DNA of 53,753 nucleotides from an uncultured Bacteroidales bacterium (GCA_903916595.1 CAIWXI010000120.1:1-53753); one strand, 5' to 3'. Positions 17,197-26,137 are shown, numbered from the stretch's first letter. A program made the numbers and translations. The notes: generated by a model not told the origin, from the sequence alone.

Positions 17197-18870
17197 AGCT
17201 CCGCTTTTTTCTTCGGGAGACTGTGTCTTCTTTTTCTGGAGGATTCTTGTGAAGTACAAAGAGGTTCCGAAAAGTACGACGGCAAGGAAAAGAAAGGCAA
17301 TAACCCGGTAGCCGACTTCCATATGCCCAAGATCCACCACAAACAGGTAAACAGCAGTGACCAGAAGCATGAAAATAGCCATCCAGCGGTATTTCCTGTT
17401 TTTCAGCACCTGGCCGAGGATAAAGTACAGTATGGCGGCTCCTGTCCATGCAGGGGTAACGTAATTTGAGGGTACGGCCATATATAACGCGAAGGCAAAA
17501 GTGAAAAAAAGGCAAAACAGGTAAATCGTTCTGAACATCTCGGTTTTCAGTTCCAGGCGCATTCTCTGCCAGTTGATGAGTCTTGCCGTGATAAAGGCTG
17601 ATATCGCGAAAGTAAAATTCACAGAATCGAGCCAGGCTCCTGAAATCATGTATATCAGAAGCAGTCCGACAAACAGAATCGTGTTTACTATTACAATGAA
17701 CTGGCTGCGGAACCAGAGGGCCCAGGATACCACGAGCACGCTTTGAAGTGCGAGAAAAAAATAGGCTCCCGGCAAGCCGGTAAACCCGTAAACGGCGGCG
17801 CTCAGGGCCAGGAAGCTGAAAATGGCATAGAATGCCGAATCGAATACCCTTTCGGTTCTGAATTTCAGAAAAATGGAAAATGCGATGCAGGCAACGAAGA
17901 CCCCGGCAAAAATCCCGCTGTAACTCTTCATGTAGAAGAATAAGACATCAAGCATTAGCGCCAGGAAGAAAAAGATCCCGTTAACCATCACCGATGAAGT
18001 GTAAACGCTTGCTTTGAACCGTTCATCTTGTTTTACAAGCGGGGCCAGTGAAAAGATTGCTCCATATGAAAACAGGTAGACCAGGTTGAACTGTGGCGCC
18101 AGAATGCCCCCTATGGTATGCCCCATTACCGGATTACCCATCATCCAGAGGATATGGGCTAAATAGATTGTTATAATTGAAAAGATCATCTGATGCCACC
18201 ATCCGTAACGGTAAAACAACCAAACCGATGTTGCTGCCGCGATGGTGAGAAGGGGCAAGGATACATGAGTTAAGTCGCTGAAGACGGATGTAGTCAGGAT
18301 TAAAAAAATCGCGATGGCGGCTATAAGTTCTGATTTCAGCAGGGTCGATCGGTATATCTGAAACCCTACGGCTATAAGCAGAAGAATTACCACGGCCTCT
18401 TTAATCGGGATGACCTGGGCAGCACTGAAAAAATACAGGCGCATGGTCACGTAAAATAATAACAGATGTGTGCCTATGTTGAGCATATAGGCAAGATGAT
18501 CGTGGGTGTTTTTCAGGTAACGTGAAAGAGTATACACTCCTGCCACAGCAAGATATCCTATCGCGCTGGAAAGATAGCTGTTCGTTTGTTTCCCGATAAA
18601 CATCATCAGAAATCCGATACCGAATAGCATAACCACAATACCGATCCACGAGAGACCGTATTCGAGGATATTCGATTCGATGGTCACAGAGTCAACAGAT
18701 ACAGTCTCTCCATCGGAAAAGCCTGCATCTTCAATATTTCTTACCAGTGTTTGCTTACGGGAACCTGAAAGGACCTTTTCCTCCAGGGCAGAAAGCCGTT
18801 CTTCAAGACGGGCTATTTGTTCAGAAATTTTTCCAAATTCCTGTGCTTCCGGAGTTTCATGTTGTGACAT
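17188..18870 (-). CDS. Polytopic membrane protein, DUF2339-like
   Basis: 560 residues from the ATG at 18870. I chose this start because AAGGAGAG lies 7 nt upstream of it; a TTG 30 bp further upstream is less likely. The first ~45 residues form a coiled coil (ISEQIARLEERLSALEEK). The remainder is about 16 hydrophobic segments and nothing else, ending with a short basic tail. This layout matches DUF2339 membrane proteins, whose role is unknown. It is the last gene after the FeS/NrfD/cytochrome c genes, 43 bp after the cytochrome stop, so co-transcription is possible but functional linkage is only inferred. Confidence 0.65.
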   Translation of the reverse strand: MSQHETPEAQEFGKISEQIARLEERLSALEEKVLSGSRKQTLVRNIEDAGFSDGETVSVDSVTIESNILEYGLSWIGIVVMLFGIGFLMMFIGKQTNSYLSSAIGYLAVAGVYTLSRYLKNTHDHLAYMLNIGTHLLLFYVTMRLYFFSAAQVIPIKEAVVILLLIAVGFQIYRSTLLKSELIAAIAIFLILTTSVFSDLTHVSLPLLTIAAATSVWLFYRYGWWHQMIFSIITIYLAHILWMMGNPVMGHTIGGILAPQFNLVYLFSYGAIFSLAPLVKQDERFKASVYTSSVMVNGIFFFLALMLDVLFFYMKSYSGIFAGVFVACIAFSIFLKFRTERVFDSAFYAIFSFLALSAAVYGFTGLPGAYFFLALQSVLVVSWALWFRSQFIVIVNTILFVGLLLIYMISGAWLDSVNFTFAISAFITARLINWQRMRLELKTEMFRTIYLFCLFFTFAFALYMAVPSNYVTPAWTGAAILYFILGQVLKNRKYRWMAIFMLLVTAVYLFVVDLGHMEVGYRVIAFLFLAVVLFGTSLYFTRILQKKKTQSPEEKSGASE

Positions 18871-18913
18871 AATTTTCTCTCCTTTCAGGTTCCCGGGCAA
18901 ATAAATCGGATGG

Positions 18914-19312
18914 CTATTTGAGTTTTCTGAGATAATTTACGAGAGCCCAGCGCTCAGAATCTTCGGTGATGGTTTTACCGAAAGCCGGCATTTTGTCTCG
19001 GCCTGTTGTAATTTTATAAAAGATCTCGCCATCGGTTTGTGACTGGAACGCAGCTGCTGTAAAATCGCCGCAGGATACGCCAAGTGTGGCAGCTTTAGGA
19101 CCGTCGCCAAGACCGTCTTTGCCATGGCAGGATCTGCAATGTTTTGCATACAGGTCTTTGCCCGTGCTTACATCACTAGCATTGGTGTTTTTCATGGTCT
19201 TGTATTTGTCGGGTGCTACCCATTTTGCCGGTTTCTGAGCAAAGCCCACTACACAAAAAACAGTTAACATAAAAAAGATTGCCAGTAAACGGCTTACATT
19301 CTTCATTTTCAT
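18914..19312 (-). CDS. Secreted monohaem cytochrome c (class I)
   Basis: 132 residues. The signal peptide (LLAIFFMLTVFCVVGFAQ) is followed by a single haem-binding motif, CRSCH. The likely axial methionine lies in GRDKMPAFG, and the C-terminal helix WALVNYLRKLK is typical for class I cytochromes c. It is periplasmic. It sits 43 bp downstream of the NrfD-like gene and is the only haem protein in this operon, so it is the probable electron acceptor or donor of the FeS/NrfD module, similar to ActE in alternative complex III. Confidence 0.9.
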   Translation of the reverse strand: MKMKNVSRLLAIFFMLTVFCVVGFAQKPAKWVAPDKYKTMKNTNASDVSTGKDLYAKHCRSCHGKDGLGDGPKAATLGVSCGDFTAAAFQSQTDGEIFYKITTGRDKMPAFGKTITEDSERWALVNYLRKLK

Positions 19313-19355
19313 AATTACCTCCTGATTAAATAGATTAGTTTATATTGATTGTTGT

Positions 19356-21611
19356 TTAATTTGATGCAGTATGCGATTGTTCCTCCAGCAGGGCAATTTT
19401 TCCAAGATGCCTGATACGGAAAATAGTAATGATAGCATAGGTAAAATGGAACCAGACCAGGCTTAGCAGTACGATGAGCGTATATACCATCCAGAGCGGG
19501 GCATTGGTGTCGCCAAGCCCGCGTTTGATAACTACCAAAGGAGGAAGCGGTTTGCCCCAGGCAATGGTTGCAGTAACTTCGGCGGTACCATAATTTTCGT
19601 TGTCTTCGAATTTAGCGATGATTGGCAGGTTGCCAACGGAATCACCGGGCAGGGTGACCGGAAAGTCAAGGTCTGCATGCCCGCCCTTTATAGTTTGTTC
19701 ACCGATTTTCAATAATGAAAAAGTGCGGGGAACATAGAATATCACCATAGACCCGTCGATGGGAACAGAATCACCTTTCTGGCCGATCTCAACAGCAACC
19801 AGGTTAATTATTTTGGCACTGTCGGTTTGCGAAAAAGTCAGATTCATAAACACATCCCTTACGTCGGCGGAAGACTCTGAACTCTGGTATTCTTTACTCC
19901 CTTCATAAGTGGCAGAATAGCTGTATTTTCCTTCGGTATTCCTGGGAACGTCGAGTTTGCCGGGCAGGGTAAAAGTGGCTTTACCGGCATCGTTGGTAGT
20001 TCCTTTTCCGAGCAAAACCTTATCCTTTGCACCCTGTACAAAAAAACTTACCTGCATCCCCTGAAGAGGAACCGTCTGGTCATCCTTTTTGCTTGTGAGT
20101 TTTGCATTAAGCATGCGGGTTCCTGCACTATTGAGAAATTCCAGTTTCAGTCTCGAACGCAGAGGGTCTTCAGCCCGGCATACAACCGCTGAAGAGAGAA
20201 AAAGAAGAACAAGAACACTGGCAACTATTTTTTTTGCATGTCTGTTTTTGCGGATCATCCGTCGAAGGATACGGTCTTTGGCGAGTTTTCGTAATTTAAA
20301 ATAATCCCGTTCATCGGCTGAATTCACTCTTACCACAGGCACGATAGGAAGGAATTTTGAGAACAGGAAGAACAGAAGCATCCAGATGGCGATACCCATA
20401 GCGGTAAGTGACCATTCTACCCAGCTTGGAGCATAATTCGCAAATTCAGGCCTCATATCATGCAGCGGCAGCAAAGGTGTTTCAAGGGTCGGGATAATGA
20501 TGAGATATCGTTTGACCCAGAGAGCAGTCACTGCGATAAGGGCTGCAAATACAATGGTGTTGATGCTTCTTAAACGCGGCAGGGCGATCAGGATGATAGG
20601 CAGCAGAACTCCAAGGAAGGCTGAGAAAAAGAACCACCACCAATATGTTGATGAATCAAACAGACGGTGCAGGACTTCCATGTCCCATTTCACACTGCCG
20701 TACCAGTTGGTGAGATATTCGCTGAATGTAAAATACCCGTATAACGCTCCGAGTATCATCAGCAGAAGACCCAGGTAGGTAAAATGATTCTTGGTGATGA
20801 CGGCTTCAAGGCGATAAATCTTCCGGAACACGAACATTACGAGGATCAGCACTCCTGTGCCTGAATAGATAGCTGCAAGTACAAAGTACGGGGCGAAAAT
20901 GGTGCTGTGCCAGCCCGGCCTGAGGGTCATTCCGAAGATCCACGCGAGAACAGAGTGGACCAGGATAGCCAGCGGGATGATCACGATCGAAATAAGGTCG
21001 ATGAGCTGGTTGAGCAGTTCGCGCTGTTTTGGGGTATCGCGATAGCCGGCCGACATGAACTTGTATATGCTGTTACGCCAGCGGCCCACGCCTACCGGGT
21101 GATCCCTCATAAAAGCAAGGTCACGTACACAGGCAAGGTAAAGAAAGATAAAACTGCCGATGAGATAGGTCGAAATTGCGAACACATCCCAAACAATAGG
21201 CGACTGTATTCTGCCGTATATGAGGATGTGCCAGACCCTTTCGAGGCGGCCCATACTCAGGAAAATGTAGCTGGGGCCTATCATTGTTGAGACCACGGTA
21301 ATCGTTTCGGCCATACGCAATATAGGATGCCGCCATTCGACCCGCATCAGATGCAGGATCCCCGAGATCAGAGCGCCGGCGTAACTTATCCCGATGAAGA
21401 AGATGAAGTTGGCGTCGTAAATTCCCCAGATCACGTAATCGCGCATTCCGGTTACAACCTGGCCCTGCGATAACTGAATATATAAGGCATACGTGCCCCA
21501 GGCAATGATCGCAACCATAATCGTGATGAAGAAATAGCCATACTTGCCTATAGATTCAAGCTGCGGCTTAAAATCCTCATAGTTCTTTAATGTTTTGTTG
21601 TTGTATTCCAT
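19356..21611 (-). CDS. NrfD/PsrC-type quinone-interacting membrane subunit fused to Ig-like domains
   Basis: 751 residues. The first ~445 contain about ten membrane helices with NrfD/PsrC/ActC character (YWWWFFFSAFLG, LRPGWHSTIFAPYFV). At about residue 450 the sequence RMIRKNRHAKK followed by a hydrophobic stretch ending VVCRAEDP looks like an embedded signal peptide. Two Ig-like beta-sandwich domains follow (about 475-700; for example GKGTTNDAGKATFTLPG), then a final membrane helix (LWMVYTLIVLLSLVWFHF). NrfD subunits exchange electrons with quinone together with an FeS partner; here that partner is encoded 11 bp upstream. Ordinary NrfD proteins lack the Ig part. A sequencing-independent fusion of two once-separate genes is the simplest reading. 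Confidence 0.8.
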   Translation of the reverse strand: MEYNNKTLKNYEDFKPQLESIGKYGYFFITIMVAIIAWGTYALYIQLSQGQVVTGMRDYVIWGIYDANFIFFIGISYAGALISGILHLMRVEWRHPILRMAETITVVSTMIGPSYIFLSMGRLERVWHILIYGRIQSPIVWDVFAISTYLIGSFIFLYLACVRDLAFMRDHPVGVGRWRNSIYKFMSAGYRDTPKQRELLNQLIDLISIVIIPLAILVHSVLAWIFGMTLRPGWHSTIFAPYFVLAAIYSGTGVLILVMFVFRKIYRLEAVITKNHFTYLGLLLMILGALYGYFTFSEYLTNWYGSVKWDMEVLHRLFDSSTYWWWFFFSAFLGVLLPIILIALPRLRSINTIVFAALIAVTALWVKRYLIIIPTLETPLLPLHDMRPEFANYAPSWVEWSLTAMGIAIWMLLFFLFSKFLPIVPVVRVNSADERDYFKLRKLAKDRILRRMIRKNRHAKKIVASVLVLLFLSSAVVCRAEDPLRSRLKLEFLNSAGTRMLNAKLTSKKDDQTVPLQGMQVSFFVQGAKDKVLLGKGTTNDAGKATFTLPGKLDVPRNTEGKYSYSATYEGSKEYQSSESSADVRDVFMNLTFSQTDSAKIINLVAVEIGQKGDSVPIDGSMVIFYVPRTFSLLKIGEQTIKGGHADLDFPVTLPGDSVGNLPIIAKFEDNENYGTAEVTATIAWGKPLPPLVVIKRGLGDTNAPLWMVYTLIVLLSLVWFHFTYAIITIFRIRHLGKIALLEEQSHTASN

Positions 21612-21622
21612 GCTTTCAAAAA

Positions 21623-22579
21623 TTATTCAGATATGTTGGCTTCTTGTTTATACAATTCAACTTCCTCAGGTGTCAAATCCTGGAACCCGACTTTATAATC
21701 GAACAGACGGTTCACCGGAGGCAGGTAGTATACACCGGGTTCAGTACCCAGCTCCTCCATATAACGGTAGGCTGCCTTTTGCTGGACGAGTTCGCTGAAT
21801 CTCACAGTCTCTGTGCCGTTGGTAACGGTGTCTTCGTTCTTGTCGCCATAAAAATAGACTCCGTTCGGACAGGCAGTGACACAGTTAGGAAGTATCCCCT
21901 GACGTACCATATCGGGACAGAAATCGCATTTGCCCACGGTACCGACTTTCTGAGGCCAGCTTGTTTCGGGTGAATATTTTTTGCCTTCCGGTAAAGCGGC
22001 CTGTTCCGGCTCGCCCCAGTTAAATACTCTTGAAGAATAAGGACAGGCTGCCATGCAGAATTTACATCCGATGCAGCGGTCATTGTCGATCAGCACGATG
22101 CCGTCGGTACGTTTAAACGTTGCTCCAACGGGGCAAACCTTAACGCAGGGAGGGTTGTTGCACTGGAAACAAGGCTTGGGAAACCAGTAAGGCGAGGTGT
22201 CCTTGCTGTCGCGTAACAGGAAGAATTTGATCCATTCGATCCTGGGTGGAAGATGATGCATGCTCTGGCATCCTTCCAGGCATTTCCTGGCATTGCGGCA
22301 ACGGGCCAGGTCAACAACCATAACCATTTTTTTGTTAGGGATACCCTGACGGGCTTCCTTGCCGGTGGCAGGGCAGGCATGACAATGGCCCTTGTCGACC
22401 TCGACCAAAGTACCGTCGGGAGAAAGCAGTTTGACTTTTTCACCTGTTTCTTTGCTTGCCGGCTCAGGGTTCGACACAGCTGATAAAACCTTACCGCCTC
22501 CCCCTATGAGGGCGGTGGCTCCGGCAGCCAGGCCAAGTTTCAGAAAATTTCTGCGTGTGGAGTTGCTGTTTTTTTCCAT
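21623..22579 (-). CDS. Tat-exported four-cluster 4Fe-4S ferredoxin subunit (NrfC/DmsB-like)
   Basis: 318 residues. The twin-arginine signal STRRNFLKLGLAAG is at the N-terminus. Cys groups typical of the NrfC/DmsB/PsrB family are seen: CRNARKCLEGC, CFQCNNPPCVKVCP, CIGCKFCMAACP and CDFCPDMVRQGILPNCVTACP (spread over the last). An extra CHACPATG motif lies before the first cluster. It should act in the periplasm as the electron-transfer subunit for the NrfD-like protein encoded immediately downstream. No molybdopterin or haem catalytic subunit is encoded next to it. Confidence 0.87.
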   Translation of the reverse strand: MEKNSNSTRRNFLKLGLAAGATALIGGGGKVLSAVSNPEPASKETGEKVKLLSPDGTLVEVDKGHCHACPATGKEARQGIPNKKMVMVVDLARCRNARKCLEGCQSMHHLPPRIEWIKFFLLRDSKDTSPYWFPKPCFQCNNPPCVKVCPVGATFKRTDGIVLIDNDRCIGCKFCMAACPYSSRVFNWGEPEQAALPEGKKYSPETSWPQKVGTVGKCDFCPDMVRQGILPNCVTACPNGVYFYGDKNEDTVTNGTETVRFSELVQQKAAYRYMEELGTEPGVYYLPPVNRLFDYKVGFQDLTPEEVELYKQEANISE

Positions 22580-22603
22580 TGTTTAAATTTGTATTAAAAC
22601 TCA

Positions 22604-22666
22604 GAAAACCAAGGCGTTGAATATTTTAAAATGATTATATATGGCATCCCGGCCTGCTTGGTTTTC
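22604..22666. repeat. Inverted repeat in the leader of the FeS/NrfD operon
   Basis: GAAAACCAAG at 22604-22613 and its exact complement CTTGGTTTTC at 22657-22666 enclose 43 bp. On the minus-strand transcript this would be a long-looped hairpin 25 nt before the FeS gene. Its function is unknown. Confidence 0.5.
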
Positions 22667-22673
22667 AGCTGCC

Positions 22674-22681
22674 CAAAGCTA
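22674..22681 (-). promoter_or_regulatory. Candidate -7 element for the FeS/NrfD/cytochrome operon
   Basis: TAGCTTTG on the minus strand is an exact TAnnTTTG match, 95 bp upstream of the FeS gene. No -33 TTG was found at the right distance. Confidence 0.3.
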
Positions 22682-22730
22682 ATTCATTTGTACATGGAGT
22701 AAGGTTTATTCAACATGGAATAATACCTTT

Positions 22731-22748
22731 GAAATAAAGCTTTATTTC
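22731..22748. promoter_or_regulatory. 18-bp perfect palindrome, possible operator
   Basis: GAAATAAAGCTTTATTTC is a perfect inverted repeat in the middle of the divergent spacer between the FeS/NrfD operon and the Crp/Fnr gene. Symmetry and position suggest a protein-binding site. It directly follows a TAnnTTTG match (TACCTTTG, 22724-22731) on the plus strand. Confidence 0.4.
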
Positions 22749-22780
22749 CGGTTCCAGTCGGAAAAAAAACCCAAAACATG

Positions 22781-22794
22781 TTGATATATATCAA
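22781..22794. promoter_or_regulatory. FNR/CRP-type palindromic box
   Basis: TTGATATATATCAA matches the FNR consensus TTGAT-N4-ATCAA at all ten defined positions. It lies 19 bp before the preferred start of the Crp/Fnr-family gene and between it and the divergent redox operon, so autoregulation is likely. Binding by this regulator is an inference. Confidence 0.6.
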
Positions 22795-22813
22795 TATTTT
22801 ATACTTTTACACC

Positions 22814-23515
22814 ATGGTCGAATATCTTGAAAAATCTACGATGAACTGTTTGGACTGCTCATGCAAATCATCGCTGTTCTGTCGGTTGAATAATGAAGAC
22901 CTCAAAATCATCGAACATAACAGACTGAATGTAGTATTCAAACCGGGTGAGACCATACGCAAGCAGGGAACACAAATGACCCATGTGTTATCTTTGAATT
23001 CGGGGATGGCAAAGCTGTACCTTGAAGGTATCGAAAACAGGAATGCTATTCTTCGTATTGTCAAGCCGACTAATTTTATCGGGGGGCCAGGCATTTACCT
23101 TGACCAGATGCACCATTATACTGTTATGGCGCTGATAGAAACATCCGTTTGTTTCATTGATCTGAACGCGATCAGGGAAGTCATCAGGAGAAATTACAGC
23201 TTTGCCGAGGAGTTCATGAAAGACTTCAGCCGTAACACCCTTAACGTATACAACCGTCTGATTTATCTTACACAAAAGCAAATGCCGGGAAGGATGGCCG
23301 ATTCTTTGTTATATCTTTTCGAAGAGATTTTTGAAGCAGATCATTTTCCAAGGATCCTGACCAGGCAGGACCTGGCCGACCTTTCTGCCATGTCGCGCGA
23401 CAGCGCCCTGAAAATCCTGAGGTCTTTCCAGCATGATGGCATCATTCAGTTTGACGATAAGGAATTGCGGCTCCTTGACCGTGAGTCACTGAAGAAGATC
23501 AGTCGCATAGGATAA
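22814..23515 (+). CDS. Crp/Fnr-family transcription regulator with FNR-like cysteines
   Basis: About 233 residues from the ATG at 22814. An earlier in-frame ATG at 22778 would place the FNR box inside the gene, and ATG 22841 is also possible. The N-terminus has four cysteines (CLDCSCKSSLFC), and a central Cys lies in ALIETSVCFIDL. That region aligns with the E. coli FNR segment around Cys122, so an oxygen-sensitive Fe-S cluster is plausible, though the N-terminal spacing differs from FNR. A cyclic-nucleotide-binding-type beta-barrel and a C-terminal HTH follow (LTRQDLADLSAMSRDSALKIL). The E-xx-SR recognition motif of FNR is not conserved (DSALK). The gene is divergent from the FeS/NrfD operon and 1 bp from the glycosyltransferase gene. 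Confidence 0.85.
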   Translation: MVEYLEKSTMNCLDCSCKSSLFCRLNNEDLKIIEHNRLNVVFKPGETIRKQGTQMTHVLSLNSGMAKLYLEGIENRNAILRIVKPTNFIGGPGIYLDQMHHYTVMALIETSVCFIDLNAIREVIRRNYSFAEEFMKDFSRNTLNVYNRLIYLTQKQMPGRMADSLLYLFEEIFEADHFPRILTRQDLADLSAMSRDSALKILRSFQHDGIIQFDDKELRLLDRESLKKISRIG

Positions 23516-23516
23516 T

Positions 23517-25481
23517 ATGGAATTTCGTATGTTTGGCACCGAAATGAGGAATTCCGGAAAAATACCTGTTGACCGCCTGCTGATTTTCCTGATCATTACT
23601 ATAGGAGCGGTTCTCAGGTTTTATAATTATGGCGCTATTCCTTTCACTCACGATGAGTTCAGCGCAATTTTCCGAACCCAGTTCAATAATTTCCATGACC
23701 TCATCGCCAAAGGGGTGGTTACCGACACCCATCCTGCGGGGGTGCAGGTATTCCTTTATTATTGGGTAAAACTCACCGGCCTTTCGGAACCCCTCGTCAA
23801 ACTGCCGTTCACAATTTTCAGCCTGATCTCCGTTTACCTTATTTATAGCATAGGACGAAGGTGGTTCAGTGCCACCGCCGGCCTGATTTCAGCATCATTT
23901 CTCGCATTTCTGCAGTACCCGGTGATGTACGGACAAATTGCAAGGCCTTATGCCAGCGGGCTATTCCTCGTATTGCTCATGGTGCATTTCTGGACAAACC
24001 TCATGCTTTCACCAAACAGGCGGTACTATCTGAATCTTGTCGCGTATATTCTCACTTCCGCACTCTGCGCCTATAATCACCATTTTTCTTTGTTGTTCTG
24101 CGGAATCGTCGCTCTGACCGGCGTTTTCATGATTTCAAAACCTCGCCGCATTTCTTATATTCTTTCATGGATCCTGATTCTTCAGTTGTATGTTCCCCAC
24201 ATATCCATCTTTCTCGGCCAGCTTAAACAGGGTGGAATAGGCGGGTGGCTGAGCAAGCCAAGACCCGATTTTATTCTCGATTACCTGGGGTATGTGTTCC
24301 AGTTCTCATGGTATGTGTATGCCCTGGTAATACTTCTTGTTGTACTTTCCCTGGCATGGAGGACCAAAGGAAAAAAGACAGACCGTCGGCTGGTGCTGGT
24401 TTCATTTTTATGGTTTTTTATACCCCTTCTCGTCGGATTTCTTTACTCCTGTTATATAAACCCGGTGCTTCAGTATTCAGTCCTTATCTTTTCCTTTCCA
24501 TTCCTGTTATTGCTGATGTTTTTCTATTCCAATGCCGGGAAACCCTGGCAGAAAAGCATTCTGGTGGGACTATGCGCCGCTGTTATCATCCCGTCGCTGA
24601 TATCCGAAAGAAAGCACTACCAGCTCTTTTACCATTCAGCTTATCATGAAATACTCAGTGATGCGAAGCAAGCCGCCGATTCCCTGGGCCGCTCCAACTG
24701 CTTTGTTCTGATCGATTCACACCGCAGCTTTACCGATTATTATCTGGCCAGACAAGAGATGCCTGGGTTTCACCTCAGCTATCTTCATGATGTGTTTGAA
24801 CCTCCCGTGATCAGCAGCATCATTGATACCTGTACCGCAATGTATTTCGTTTACGGTTGTATTTCGAATTCAAAATGGGAGGACTACCCAATAATTCAGG
24901 CGAAATATCCGAAGCTGTTAATCCACAAAAGGCTTAATGAAGGCGACTTTTACGTGTTCTCAAAAGACAGTGTTCACGGCCTTAATGAATATTATTTTAC
25001 GTCGGATGTGGATTTTGCTTCGAACCGCACGGGATGGGATAATTTCCAGCCTGCCGGTGTCCGGGTCTCAGGTATGGACCCGCTGACACCCGTTTTTTAT
25101 ATGGACAGCAGCACGGAATTCAGTGCGGCGTTCAGAGGATCCCTCAGGGACATCAGCCGTCAAAAAAATGATATTATAGATCTTTGGGCCGATGTTGAAA
25201 CCGCCGAAGGGTTCACTGAAGCCTACCTGCAGCTGGGCATTTATCAGAAGGAAAAACTGCTTTCGTTCCAGTCCGCAGCTATTCATGGCAGTAAGCCTGG
25301 CAAGTTCCGCCGCATCTTTTGTTCATACCGTTTGGCTGATATTGACTGGAGGCATCATTTTCTGAATGTCCGCGGCTTCATCTGGAACCCGAAAAAGCAG
25401 GACCTTGTTATACAGCGGATGTCGTTTCGTATAAGGCAGGGCAATCCGTTGCTATATGGACTGTATAGAAAAATAGAGTAG
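23517..25481 (+). CDS. GT-C glycosyltransferase, family 39 (ArnT/PMT-like)
   Basis: 654 residues. The first lumenal/periplasmic loop contains the acidic motif THDEFSAIFR, matching the D-E/D-D motif of PMT_2/ArnT enzymes, followed by DTHPAGVQVFLYYW. About ten membrane helices occupy residues 15-385. A C-terminal periplasmic region of ~260 residues ends the protein. GT39 enzymes transfer a sugar from a polyprenyl-phosphate carrier to protein or lipid. The donor and acceptor cannot be read from sequence. The gene starts 1 bp after the Crp/Fnr stop, so the two are probably co-transcribed. Confidence 0.85.
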   Translation: MEFRMFGTEMRNSGKIPVDRLLIFLIITIGAVLRFYNYGAIPFTHDEFSAIFRTQFNNFHDLIAKGVVTDTHPAGVQVFLYYWVKLTGLSEPLVKLPFTIFSLISVYLIYSIGRRWFSATAGLISASFLAFLQYPVMYGQIARPYASGLFLVLLMVHFWTNLMLSPNRRYYLNLVAYILTSALCAYNHHFSLLFCGIVALTGVFMISKPRRISYILSWILILQLYVPHISIFLGQLKQGGIGGWLSKPRPDFILDYLGYVFQFSWYVYALVILLVVLSLAWRTKGKKTDRRLVLVSFLWFFIPLLVGFLYSCYINPVLQYSVLIFSFPFLLLLMFFYSNAGKPWQKSILVGLCAAVIIPSLISERKHYQLFYHSAYHEILSDAKQAADSLGRSNCFVLIDSHRSFTDYYLARQEMPGFHLSYLHDVFEPPVISSIIDTCTAMYFVYGCISNSKWEDYPIIQAKYPKLLIHKRLNEGDFYVFSKDSVHGLNEYYFTSDVDFASNRTGWDNFQPAGVRVSGMDPLTPVFYMDSSTEFSAAFRGSLRDISRQKNDIIDLWADVETAEGFTEAYLQLGIYQKEKLLSFQSAAIHGSKPGKFRRIFCSYRLADIDWRHHFLNVRGFIWNPKKQDLVIQRMSFRIRQGNPLLYGLYRKIE

Positions 25482-25531
25482 TTTTATCATTTGATTTGTC
25501 TGCGGATAACATATTCCCGGATAGGAGACCA

Positions 25532-26137
25532 ATGACCACAAAAAAGAAAACAGCTCTCGTTAAAAAGACCATCCATCTTAAAAACATGGTCTGCAACTGC
25601 TGTATCCGCCTGCTTAGGAAGGAACTTGAGATTGATGGTATTGTTTTGCACGATATTAAACTTGGTACTGTCGAGCTCTCTTATGATCCGAAGAAGATTC
25701 CCCTGAAGATGATTGAAAAGATGCTTGAGGATTTCGGTTTTGAGATTATCGTCGACAAAGAGAAGATCCTGGTTGAGCAGATAAAGCAGGCCATGATAGA
25801 TTTGATTCACAACTCCACGTATAACGCCATGGTAAGGAACTCGGATTACCTGGTAGAACGTTTTGATATGTCGTATCCCTATATTTCTTCATTGTTTTCA
25901 AAACACGAAAATACCACCCTTGAAAAATTCACCATCTTTCATAAAATAGAAAAGGTAAAAGAGCTTATACAATATGGCGAACTTACCCTTAGCGAGATCG
26001 CTTACATGATGGGCTACAGCAGCGTACAATACCTCAGCACACAGTTCAGGTCGGTAACCGGAGTCTCAGTGACGGACTATAAGGCGAACCCAACGCTTGA
26101 AAGGAAACCCCTGGATCAGCTGGCAGACGGGAGTTAG
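25532..26137 (+). CDS. AraC-type HTH regulator with N-terminal heavy-metal-associated domain
   Basis: 201 residues from the ATG at 25532, which has AGGAG six bases upstream; a TTG at 25496 is less likely. Residues about 10-75 form an HMA-like ferredoxin fold with KNMVCNCCIRLL, which satisfies the MxCxxC metal motif with one extra Cys. A C-terminal AraC HTH follows (LTLSEIAYMMGYSSVQYLSTQF). This fusion is common in Bacteroidota and usually lies near copper handling genes, but none is adjacent here. Metal-responsive regulation is an inference from the domain. Confidence 0.85.
   Translation: MTTKKKTALVKKTIHLKNMVCNCCIRLLRKELEIDGIVLHDIKLGTVELSYDPKKIPLKMIEKMLEDFGFEIIVDKEKILVEQIKQAMIDLIHNSTYNAMVRNSDYLVERFDMSYPYISSLFSKHENTTLEKFTIFHKIEKVKELIQYGELTLSEIAYMMGYSSVQYLSTQFRSVTGVSVTDYKANPTLERKPLDQLADGS

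Noticed and set aside
22778-22813. Start of the Crp/Fnr gene at ATG 22778
   Set aside because: It would put an exact FNR palindrome inside the coding region and add a hydrophobic tail not typical for the family.
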